Assembly (NCBI GenBank): GCA_963565915.1
Contig: OY751493.1
Location: 1,240,001 to 1,304,000 of the forward strand
Length of the DNA stretch: 64,000 bases
Reading direction: 5' to 3'
Origin: Entoloma clypeatum
Lineage: Eukaryota > Basidiomycota > Agaricomycetes > Agaricales > Entolomataceae
The notes under the pieces are model-generated. The model had not been told where the DNA came from. It did not search any database and saw nothing but the letters and a program-made list of their open reading frames with translations. A program made the position numbers and the translations under genes. Below are positions 1-9,309 of the stretch, in pieces; the stretch's first letter is position 1, and the number at the start of each line of letters is the position of its first letter.

Positions 1-44
1 TTTTTTGGGCAAAAAACCGGACTGGACTGGACTTTCAAACACTA
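1..44. mobile_element. Right end of a hAT-like non-autonomous element (truncated by window edge)
   Basis: The first 44 bases hold two to three copies of the pentanucleotide ACTGG followed by the terminal sequence TCAAACACTA. The same arrangement closes the better preserved hAT-like elements at 22,683-25,210, 39,744-40,048 and 39,080-42,258, each with 8-bp target duplications. Only the end is visible here, so the target duplication cannot be checked. It abuts and apparently truncates the 5' LTR of the Ty3 element that follows. Confidence 0.6.
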
Positions 45-337
45 TATGCCACAGCCCCCTTGAAACATATAACTAACCAATGGCTTATTATAGCCATAGG
101 ATCTTGTATATAAGACTTTTAGCTTGACCTAGGCAATTAACACTTACCTGTCTACTTCTCTGAACGCTCTCAAACTAAGTGCCTTGCGAGGACTTAGCTC
201 TGCCAGACCTGAACCGAGCTGTCCTTCTGAGGAACTCGTTGATCTTGAACAAGTCATCCTACTGAGGGACTTGTGTGGAAACAGTATGAATCCATGTGAC
301 TAGGACCTTGTACCAATTGTAGGCTATCACCGTAACA
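45..337 (+). repeat. 5'-truncated LTR of Ty3-1
   Basis: This stretch lies directly upstream of a Ty3/gypsy gag and ends in CGTAACA at 337, the TAACA-type end seen on other LTRs in the window. A TATA-like segment (GTATATAAGA) lies near 107. The start is missing because the hAT-like element at 1-44 occupies the expected LTR start. Bases 338-481 would be the leader between LTR and gag; I could not identify a convincing tRNA primer binding site there. Confidence 0.5.
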
Positions 338-481
338 AAAGGTCAAGCTGATTTACGTTGTCAACCCACCACAGTTTTAGACGCAAAGATTCCTCTCTGA
401 CAATCAAGATTTGGAGTCCCGTCTGACTCAGAAAATGAACAGGAGTTCATTGACACACCAGTTACTCAACAACAACAGTCA

Positions 482-1463
482 ATGTCGTACAGAAGAGTGA
501 CCTCCTCTTTCGTACCACTCAACCCTGCATCACCTTCTTACCTCTCTCTGAAACAAATCCCACCGCCGCCAGCTGTTGCTGTTGCTGCATCAAAGACCCC
601 AGACACCCCAGTTAAATTGACACCTGTAGAAATGACTTCTCAGGCCAAGACCCCAGAGAAAGAGATAAAGATCAGCCCGCTGGCGATCGTTAATGGAGAC
701 AGAAAAAAGCTATCAGAATGTTTGTTCGATACAAACTTATACTTGAAAATGAATGATAACGTCTACAACACCGATAAGAAGAAAATCTTATTCACCATCT
801 CATACATGAAAGGAGGAACTGCCGGGCCATGGAAGGAGTCCTGGTACAGGGACATCACCACCACTGGAGTACCCACCTATCCAAAGTACAGAGACTTTAT
901 TGAGAAACTGAGGAAATCATTCTCCCCAGCTGACCATGATGAAAACACAAAAAATGGAAGGCATGACAGCTGACAAATATGTGGAAAAATTCAAATTATG
1001 GATCTCAGATCGGTCTCTCAAAGACTACTTCATGGAGGTGTTATCTCACATGCTCAGAGACAAGCTTGATCTTGGGCCTTGATAAGGTTCTAGGAATGAT
1101 TGATGAATGGTACACCACAGCATCCAGACTGGACAACCAATGGAGAAGGGCCAAGGCAGTGGCTCAAAGACTTAGACCCGATGGGGAAAAGAAGAATTCA
1201 AGGTTAATTATAACCCTGCACCCCAAAACGCGCACTTCACCCCAGACCCAAATGCCATGGACATTGACCAGCTGACTGCTGAAGAAAGAGACCACCACTT
1301 TAAAAAAGGGTTGTGCTTCATCTGCCATCAGGCAGGACATCATGCTGATACACACAAAGGAGGACAGACCCCGGTTGTGAACAATACGTTCAAGAAAGCT
1401 TCTGACACAAATGAGGAACAAGATGCCTTAATCTCTGAAATGGAGAAACAGGGTTTTCAATAA
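482..1463 (+). pseudogene. Ty3-1 gag (frameshifted)
   Basis: This is the capsid polyprotein region of a Ty3/gypsy element. Three overlapping reading segments (482-973, about 950-1275, 1257-1463) line up as one gag broken by frameshifts. The first has a proline-rich N-terminus and a capsid-like segment with conserved Trp/Tyr residues. The last carries a degenerate nucleocapsid zinc knuckle, CFICHQAGHHADTH near 1316, in which the expected final Cys is His. It is followed by the protease region in the expected order. Frameshifts and the altered knuckle indicate a dead copy. Confidence 0.8.
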
Positions 1464-1535
1464 AGCGGCCTGTATCGATATCAGCCCCCGCTCAGTTTTC
1501 AATCTTCCTATCCCCTGTAATTGTACCCGACATGA

Positions 1536-2279
1536 ATGACAAATCTTTTTCAATCCCCATTTCAATGTCAGGAGAAGGAGAAAGCATTGATAAAGATTAA
1601 AGATAAATGCTCTGATAGACTCAGGAGCAGGAGGAACCTTCTTGGATCAGAAGTTCGCCACAGCAAACCAAATGGAGCTTATTCCGTTACTAAAGCCCAT
1701 TCGCGTGTCAATGTGGATGGAACAAAGAACAAAGAAGGGAAGATCACCCATTGCACATGGAAGAAGATCTGGATTGATAACAAAGAACTCAACATCAGAT
1801 TCTTGGTCACCGGACTTGGAAAGAAAACCGCAATTTTGGGGTTACCATGGTTGAAACAATACAACCCAAAGATTGATTGGGAAAAAGGAACCTTGGATAT
1901 TGAAACTATCAGGTTCAAGAAGACCCTAGCAGGAGTCATGAGGAAGAAATTTGACGAGCTCTTGGCGTCAAAAGACAAGAAACCCATTGCAATTGCAGCA
2001 TGGATGAAAGAAAAACCTAAAGAAAGGATCTTTGCGACAATAGAAGAAATTGATGATGAAGAGACCCTTAAACCAAAAAAGGAAGCTCTACCGGCAAATG
2101 GACCTCTCTTGAAAAGGATAGATGAAGAATCAGATGATGACCTTGACCTATTCAGGACATATGTCACAACGGACGAACCCATTGAGGATATTTGGATCCA
2201 AGCCAAAACCTCGATCTCCCAGAAACTCTCACACAATATGGACACCACGGACAAACCAAAGAAAGAACTACCAGAATGA
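1536..2279 (+). pseudogene. Ty3-1 pol N-terminal part (protease region)
   Basis: The reading frame contains the segment following the aspartic protease in fungal Ty3 elements, with GLPWLKQYNPKIDWEKG near 1838-1888 (compare GHNWLTRYNPLIDW in Ty3-2). An acidic linker follows and the frame stops at 2277-2279, just where the reverse transcriptase should begin. The protease active-site Asp motif is not clear in this frame. The next conserved sequence (2280 on) already belongs to the RT-RNase H connection, so the RT palm, including the YxDD box, has been deleted. Confidence 0.75.
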
Positions 2280-4759
2280 TCTATCAAAGGTTTATCAGAC
2301 ATTACTCGGACATTGCCAAACCCCTGAATGATCTAACCAAAAAGGATCAAGAATGGGATTGGAATGAAGACTGCCAGACGGCGTTTGACACATTGAAGAA
2401 CAAATTTGCAGAATCACTGGTATTGTTAATGCCAACCCCTGCGGATATATATCACACTTGTTCTCTGTGGCAGAACGGAACTATGAGATCTATAATTGGG
2501 AACTCTTGGGAATTATCCGATTTCCGGAAACTTAGAGACACTACCTCCTTGGGTCACCATTTCCAATGGTTGTTCTATCGGATCACAAGAACTTGACATA
2601 TTACCTACCAGGAACCCCAGAAATTGAACAGACAACAAGCACAGTGGAGATTGTATCTCTCTGAGTTTGAGCTAAAACTTGTCACGTAGCATGTTTCTCA
2701 ACATCGGAAAACGTCGGACGAGTCGGAGCGGAGTAGCAGAGGAGCGGAATGCGGTAAGTGCGACGTTGGCAGAAAGGACCTGGCTTCAACTTGTGCATTG
2801 CGCCCCACTCTTTGATGTGGTCCTTGATTTCGGATTGGCGGATGTCGGATGAGCGGATGAGCGGATGAGCGGAGGTGACGGAGAGAATGCTCAAAGGCAA
2901 GTAGAGACGGATGCGAATGAGGTGTAACGTATGATATTTGAACTGAGGTTCTACGACAGGTTTGTACACTATTTATAGTAGACTAGAATGATCAGCATTA
3001 CTATAAGTGATGTGCAGATATCGGAGTTGACCATCGGAACATTCGGAGTACGGAGAGTAGCAAATGAAAAGTGAACAACATATGTCTACTTGTAAGTATA
3101 ATTGAGATGTTTACGTAGTAGAAGTATAATCAATATAAATAGAATGTTGTTAGAGCGGATGTCGGAGTGGATGAATCGTCGGAGTCGTCAGATAAGTCGG
3201 ATGTGAATCGTATGGTAATGACAAAACTGGTACACACCCCAGGAGCAAAGATGATCCAGTCGGATGCCTTGTCAAGGCGACCGGACCACATACCCAAAGA
3301 AGATACCAACAATGAAGACATTATTGTCTTGCCAGATGACATCTTTGTCAAGACAGTGGACCTTGAGCTACAAGGAGATATTCTAAAAGCAACTGAGAAC
3401 AATGAGCTCTTCTCAAAAGCCATCACCACCCTAAAAGAATCAGACACACCTCCGATCAAATCCCATTTATCAGAATGGAGAACAGAAGACGGAATATTAT
3501 TCTTCCATGACAGATGTTATGTACCGCCAGATGAGACTCTGCGCCGGGAAGTGACAAAACGGTACCATGACTTCCTACCAAGCGGACATCCAGGACATTT
3601 AAAAACCTTGGAATTGGGCAGACAAAACTATTGGTGGCCAGGAATGTATGTGTTTGTCAAAAATTATGTTGGAGGATGTGCAACCTGCCAACAACTAAAA
3701 GTCAACACACACCCTACAAACCCTGGATTGATGCTGATCAAAGCACAAAAAGATGCTAGACCATTCTCCCAGACCACAATTGACTTCATCACGGACTTAC
3801 CTGAGAGCATTGGGTTTGACATTATCATGGTCATAGTAGACCATGGTTCCACAAAGGGGGTAATTTCCATCACTTGTACAAAAACCACCGACGCGACCCT
3901 TACTGCTAAACTTTATTTGGACCAAGTATACTGAAGATTTGGACTACCAGACTCTACTATACTGTCTGACAGAGGGCCACAATTTGCCTCCCAGGTCTTC
4001 AGAGAACTAGAACGACTCCTAGGGATCAAACTGATGATGAGCACAGCTTATCACCCCCAAACTGATGGAGAAACGGAACGTGCAAATCAGGAACTTGAGA
4101 TCTATTGCCGAATGTTCTGTTCAAACAATTCTGAAACATGGCACAATCACAACTCAACAATGGAGTTCTGTCACAATCAAAGAACCCACTCCACAACAAA
4201 GCAATCCCCATTCTACTTGATGATGGGATATGAACTAAGAGACATACTATTGGCATTTGACAAAACAAATGTGCCAAGCATAGAGGAATGGCTCAAAGAG
4301 CTAAAACAAGCAAGAGATGAAGCGCTGGCAGCACATGAACTAGCCTGTCAAATGATGGCTAGAAGGAAAGAACCTCTGAATCGGATACCCTTCTAGAAAA
4401 CTGGCACCTAAAAGAGAAGGACCCTTCACCATTGCCGAGGTACTCGGACCCCTGACGTACAAGCTGAAGCTTCCAGAACAATGGAAGATCCACCCCATGT
4501 TCCATGCCTCCTTGCTAACACCATATTGAGAAACGACACACACAGACCAAACTTCCATAACCCCCCTCCTGATCTAATTGAAGAAGAACATGAGTACAAA
4601 GTAGAAGTGATCCTTACCCACAAGCGACAGGGCAGAGGGTACAAGTATTTGATCAAGTGGCTGGGATACCCATCAAGTGACAACATGTGGGAACCAAAAT
4701 TCAATTTAAAAAGAGCTCAAGAAACGCTGGGATACTACAAACAAACCCACCACCTTTGA
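2280..4759 (+). pseudogene. Ty3-1 pol C-terminal part: RNase H, integrase, chromodomain
   Basis: The region opens in the RT/RNase H connection (YQRFIRHYSDIAKPLNDLT at about 2282). RNase H follows (SDHKNLTYYLPG near 2580), then a solo LTR at 2,680-3,223. Beyond the insertion come the RNase H tail (KLVHTPGAKMIQSDALSRR), the integrase zinc domain (C..C near 3680), the catalytic core (SDRGPQFAS near 3966; [11 protein letters not shown] near 4062) and a C-terminal chromodomain (about 4590-4720, YLIKWLGYPSSDNMWEP). An in-frame TGA at 3931 and a frameshift near 4393 break it. Removing the solo LTR with one copy of its 5-bp duplication restores the RNase H frame. Confidence 0.85.
2680..3223 (-). mobile_element. 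Solo LTR inserted in Ty3-1 RNase H
   Basis: This 544-bp insertion begins TGTCA and ends TGACA and is flanked by a perfect 5-bp duplication AAACT (2675-2679 and 3224-3228). Read on the minus strand, it shares the motif GCGCAAYRCACAAGTTGAAG with the 3' LTR of Ty3-2 at 14,118-14,586. It also shares a CTCCGA-rich composition with that LTR, so it belongs to a related Ty3 family. No internal element sequence is present. This is what LTR-LTR recombination leaves behind. Confidence 0.9.
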
Positions 4760-4872
4760 ACCCAATGACCACATCCTCTCTCATCATGACCACCATCTTT
4801 GATACCGCCACCAAAGAACTCCACTGACACCGCCTCTTTAGACTCCTGACCAACCCTGAACACAACAACAGA

Positions 4873-5586
4873 GTGCTGCGACACATTGATGATGAAACCA
4901 ACCAGTTCCTGGTCAACACCTTGTTTGGACTAATTACTCTCCGCCAGTTCCATGATGACACTGCTGCCAACATCATCCGACTCATTGAAGGACACATTGA
5001 CATGCTGTTACACCGAGGCATCTACCAGCAGTTTGAACAATTGTTCAACAACTGTACAAATACCCCCGATGTCATGCTCCTCGGCCCACCTGTAAAAAAC
5101 CCCATCCTAACCACTCCCCTCCCTGAGCTATCTACCACCCCTGAACCGACTCCCATCCCCAATCCCATCCCACTCGCTGTCAGGAACCCTGACACCCAAA
5201 CCACCCCGTCCCCAACTGAATCCATGTTGCCCTTGACCAGCAACTGACCTCAAGACTGATGTCAGAGGAAGAAGAAATCCTATGGAGTCGCCAAGCGCTC
5301 CAGAAGAAAAACCACACACACCATCATGTCTATCCCATTGATATGAATCCTCCTCACAAAACCCTATCGACCTATCTGACAAGCCCAACTGCATTGGCTA
5401 TGAAATCGATGCACATGGGCATGCTCACTCACCAAGCAGACCTTGGTGCTGTCCTGTAGGATGGCCACATGTTGATAAAGGATGGAAATGTGGTCTCTGT
5501 GCCAGAGCCAACAGACACATTGAGTGTCAGTGCGGACACTATGTGTGCCAGAAGTGTTGGAAAAAAGTGCCTGGGCATTATGACTA
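4873..5586 (+). pseudogene. Ty3-1 3' tail ORF with Cys-rich C-terminus
   Basis: Downstream of the chromodomain the coding potential continues. A segment at 4873-5247 encodes a helical stretch followed by a Pro/Thr/Ser-rich linker. After a frame change and a TGA at 5339-5341, a segment at 5342-5586 ends in a compact Cys-rich module, WKCGLCARANRHIECQCGH then YVCQKCWK. The spacing is CX2C-X8-CXC-X4-CX2C, plausible for zinc binding. The module ends exactly at a stop codon (5584-5586). I do not recognise a named family; it may be a C-terminal extension or an extra ORF of this Ty3 lineage. Confidence 0.5.
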
Positions 5587-6140
5587 GGGGCACTCAAAGT
5601 TGAAAAGCGGCTTTGGCTTTTTCTGGCTTTTTCAGGAGGTGGTAACATCACGTCACAAATAGTCACTGGTACGGTCACATTGAACGACGCATCGCGATAC
5701 CTTACGCACTCGCGATACCTACACACTCTTTTCATACAACACACTCTTTTAATAATCTCTAACAACTTAATATGACTGGTGTTGAGCATACTGCCAAGCT
5801 AAATGAAGGGAACCAGACTTTGGAATAGATGTGCGAGGGTTGAGGTACCGAGCAGTCTTGATCTGTTTGAACATCTCGAGGTCTGCTTGGAGTCTCAAGA
5901 TCAACTCATCGAGACTGAGCTCATGAGGTGGCAACAACATGTCTCGAAGACCCAGATGATAGATAAATGCACGAAGAACTTGATTGCGAACATTTGCTCG
6001 GGGCATAACACGTTCACGGCTGCGCCTTTGCTGGCGCGTGAGCTGACTAATGTCACTACCAAGATCACAAAAAAGCCAGAAGCCGAAAAAAAGCCAAAGC
6101 CGCTTTTCAACTTTGAGTGCCCCTACTATGATGCCTAGGC
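5569..6140. mobile_element. Inverted-repeat element (about 570 bp) in the Ty3-1 3' region
   Basis: Arms of about 70 bp at 5569-5640 and 6066-6140 are inverted copies. They share GGGGCACTCAAAGTTGAAAA and a GGCTTTGGCTTTTT run, and similarity continues outward for about 18 bp at a lower level. The left arm overlaps the end of the tail ORF of Ty3-1. The right arm is followed by the Ty3-1 3' non-coding end. TA dinucleotides flank the GGGGCAC core on both sides, but the exact ends and target duplication are not certain. The interior has open frames on both strands that I do not recognise. Confidence 0.6.
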
Positions 6141-6418
6141 CCAGCTCATGCAGAGCTCGGAAACAACCAGTATGAGTTCAATAACGATGCTGTGCATAAT
6201 ATGGCAACTTGAAACATTGAAGCCAGTGACTTCAAGCATAAATGGGGGGTAATGTTACACTTTTTCCACCCTTTTCTATGCACCTCCACACGACCCCGCA
6301 ATCCTCAATCCCTATCAGGCCTCGTTTCACTTAACTTTGAATTTCCCTTGCAAGTCGTCAGACATCGGAGTCGCTTTGGAGCACTTCAGAGTTGTTGAAT
6401 CATAAGGTCACCCTTACA
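6141..6418 (+). repeat. Ty3-1 3' end: polypurine tract and LTR fragment
   Basis: A polypurine tract (AAATGGGGGGTAA at 6237-6249) is followed by TGTTACAC at 6250, the expected start of a 3' LTR. From about 6330 to 6418 the sequence matches the last 90 bases of the solo LTR at 37,337-38,442 (GGAGTCRCTTYGGAGCACTT ... CCCTTACA). The LTR is therefore either short and related to that family or a composite of two remnants. A minus-strand Ty3 fragment starts immediately after. Confidence 0.5.
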
Positions 6419-6424
6419 ATAACC

Positions 6425-7840
6425 TTTATTGGCAAAGAAGGGCGAGATCCCAGTCATAGCACTCGGAGCATTGTTGTATATGAACTCCACAAGTGGAAGT
6501 AGTTCAGACCAGTCAGTTGTCTTGCTGGTGGTAGTTGCAGAAAATGCAGAGGTACTGTTCCAAGGTTTGGTTGGTACATTCAGTTTGTCTGTCGCCTTCA
6601 GGGTGATAGCCAGAGGTGAAGTGCAGAGTCATGTTGAGGGCTTTTCTGAGGGAACGGAAAAAGTGGGAGACAAACTCCGGACCTCAGTCAGCGGTGACAT
6701 GTTACAGTACTCCGTGCTTGGAGAACACATGCAATGGCATTGAGGATTAGAGTGCATGCAAGTGAAGCAGGATTTGCAGTACTTTTTGACAAAGTCTCGA
6801 ACACCAGACCAAGTATAATCTCATTGAATGAGACTAACTGTCTTGTTTTGTCTGGGGTGTCTGGAAAGAATATGGTCGTACTTGTTGTGGAGGATGTGGA
6901 GTTGGAGATCATTGGAGTCAGGAACATAGATGTGATCACTATGATGGAGGAAACCGTTGGAGTCCACGGACCAGTGTGGTTTGGGCTCCTTGAGATGGTC
7001 GGCATAGATTGGGTTGGATGGAAGTGAACAGAGGATGTCGGAGTGTAACTGTTCAATGTCCATGTTGACTGTGGCACGGAGAACAGGGGTGAACAACTCC
7101 ATAGCTCGGAGCGATGCAGATAGCTGTTCTTGGGAGAAGACTGGCTGGAAATTGCTTGGATTTACCAATGCATAGTCACTATCCCCCTCTTTAGGATAGA
7201 CGTCCCATTGTCTAGTCAAAGAGTCCAGTTTGGTACTGAGACATCCAGGGCAGAACTGAATCAAGAGGTTGAACTGGGAGAGGAACTTGGACAAGTGGGC
7301 CTGTTGGCAGGTGAGAACCTTTGTAGTTGTCAAACCTTGAATGCGTCATAGATCACAAGTAACTCTTTGTCATGTGTGTCGTAGTTGAGTTCCAGGGCAG
7401 TGAAGGTGCGGGAGTGGAATGCTACTGGATGAATCTCCTCATTGGAGGTCTGGATGAACAAACTAGCACCAAGTGCATAGTCAGAGACATCCGTCTCAAT
7501 GATAATAGCTCAATCAGGAATCCAATAAGTGAGGACTGGTGCTTTGGTAAAAGCAAGTTTCAACTCATTGAACATGCTCTGTGCAGGATCAGAGAAAAGG
7601 AAAGGATCCTTCCAGGTCACTCCTGGACCAGGTGGGTTGGGTGAGTGGAACAATGATGTTGAATAATCATGAATGAAATATTGATAGAAACTCACAAATC
7701 CAAGGAAAGACTGTACAGTATGTCCTTCACTTTTCAGAGTTCAGGCCACTCTTGGATGGTCTTCATCCAGCCTGTGCAGCCAGATTTATATCAGTTGCCC
7801 AAAACACCTGATGCATCTAGCTTGTCCACTATCCATGGTC
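6425..7840 (-). pseudogene. Ty3-3 fragment: RT end, RNase H, integrase
   Basis: On the minus strand this fragment encodes the end of reverse transcriptase (QSFLGFVSFYQYFI near 7690) and the RT/RNase H connection (TKAPVLTYWIPD near 7520). The post-RNase H segment (RQWDVYPKEGDSDYALVNP near 7200) and integrase (TGISPFF near 6440) follow. It aligns segment by segment with Ty3-2 (RRWDVYPKGGNSDYVDINP at 11,331 on), so it is a diverged relative in the opposite orientation. Both ends are missing and several frameshifts and stops are present. Confidence 0.8.
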
Positions 7841-7860
7841 AACTGTCCAGGTCTCTGTAA

Positions 7861-8283
7861 TATATACAGAATGAAAATGAATAACATGCAGAGCCAACTG
7901 ATTATATGAGAAAACAAACAAAAAACAAATATTATCAATTGGCCTCCCCTGAACTTTGAGCTTACATAACCAAGATTTTATGACCTCAAATGATGTAATC
8001 ATGTAAGATCAGGGTTTCACTCTCCACACCCTTATCACACCCCCATTCTGTTGAGGCAATGCTAAGTCAAACAATGTCACAAGCCCAAACTTAGGAACGA
8101 AGTGAAAAGATAATAAGAGAACTGTTGGATTAGTAATATGCCACAGAACTCATATTGGGGTGCATGCCATATTTGCAAGTTGCCTGAATTGGTTAGCTCA
8201 GATTGAGCATTTGTCAGGTTGATACTGCAGTGGTTGTACTATTGTTGAGTGAGATGGAGTACTATCCAAGTTGAATCCCACAA
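7861..8283. other. Non-coding stretch, nothing recognised
   Basis: Between the Ty3-3 fragment and the tRNA-like sequence there is no conserved coding signal, no clear repeat ends and no match to other parts of the window that I can see. It is moderately AT-rich with short A-runs near 7915. Confidence 0.5.
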
Positions 8284-8357
8284 GACCTGGTGGCTCAGTT
8301 GGTTAGAGCACTTGGTATATATCCAGGAGGTCCTGGGTTCAAACCCCAGTCTGGTCA
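8284..8357 (+). tRNA. tRNA-like sequence (possible anticodon TAT) or SINE head
   Basis: The 74-base stretch folds as a cloverleaf. The D-stem is GCTC/GAGC, the anticodon stem CTTGG/CCAGG, the T-arm CTGGG-TTCAAAC-CCCAG, and the acceptor stem has six of seven pairs. The internal promoter matches are excellent (A box TGGCTCAGTTGG, B box GGTTCAAACCC). A TTTT run at 8362-8365 could end pol III transcription. Against a working tRNA, the anticodon loop reads TATATAT, so position 33 is A instead of the nearly universal T. It sits just upstream of the truncated gag of Ty3-2, so a tRNA pseudogene or SINE head is more likely. Confidence 0.5.
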
Positions 8358-8423
8358 CATCTTTTAACAAAAGGAACCTGACACTTTTGACGGTTCCGAC
8401 TCTCGGAAACTTACTAGTTTCCT

Positions 8424-9250
8424 CGCTCAATGCACACTATATTTCCAAAACAACCCCGCCTTTGACGACGATGATAACAAAGTCAGTTTTGCTCTGTTGT
8501 ACCTCCGAGGAACCACGCTCGAATGGTTTGAGCCCACCCTCTTGGGAGAGTCCGACGACGACTCTGTCTGGTTGGACGACTGGTCCGCCTTTGTGCACAT
8601 CCTCCAATCCAAATTCGGACCTATCGATCCGACCGGAGAAGCAGAGGATAGTCTGGATCACCTTCGGATGCGCGACAATCAGAAGATCCTACGTTACAAT
8701 GTGGACTTCAAATGTCTTTCTGCTCGCACACAGTGGGATGATGGCGCGCTCCGATATCGGTACTATACCGGTTTAGCGGAACATATCAAAGATGTTTTAG
8801 GAACCTACCCCAAACCTAAGGACTCTGGCCGAGTTGAAGATAATGGCCCATAACATTGATGCCCGCTACTGGGAACGTCAACGTGAGAAATCGCGCTCCT
8901 CCGACAAATCTACTCCAAAATCCGACAAATCCGACAAATCTGACAAGAAACAGACCCCCGCTTCATCATCCTCCAATAACAACTCGTCATCTAAACCCAA
9001 CTTGCAACAACAACAAAAATTGTCAACCACCTCTCCGAAATCCGCCCTCTCCGACAAACTTGGCAAAGATGGGAAATTAACTCCCCGAGAATGCCAACGG
9101 CGATTTGACAATAATTTATGCATGTTTTGCGGCAACGTTGGTCATCGGGCTTCCGACTGCTCGAAGAAATTGTCTTCTAACGCCAAAGCAAAGGCCCGCG
9201 CGGCCCAAGCTGAGGACAAATCAGAGAAGATGACTGAGTCAAAAAAATAG
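8424..9250 (+). pseudogene. Ty3-2 gag (5'-truncated)
   Basis: Capsid sequence is readable from about 8424 (NNPAFDDDDNKVSFALLYLR), through LEWFEP, to a conserved RYNVDFKCLSART segment. A shift near 8840 leads into a Ser/Lys-rich linker and one intact CCHC zinc knuckle, CMFCGNVGHRASDC (about 9121). The N-terminal part of gag, the leader and the 5' LTR are absent; the tRNA-like sequence lies about 70 bp upstream of the first recognisable codons. A sibling gag lies on the minus strand at 26,349-26,985. Confidence 0.85.
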
Positions 9251-9309
9251 TAAGCAGTCCTCAGATTCCAGCATGTACTGGGGATTGCGTTGACTCCTTT
9301 CGTGCACCT

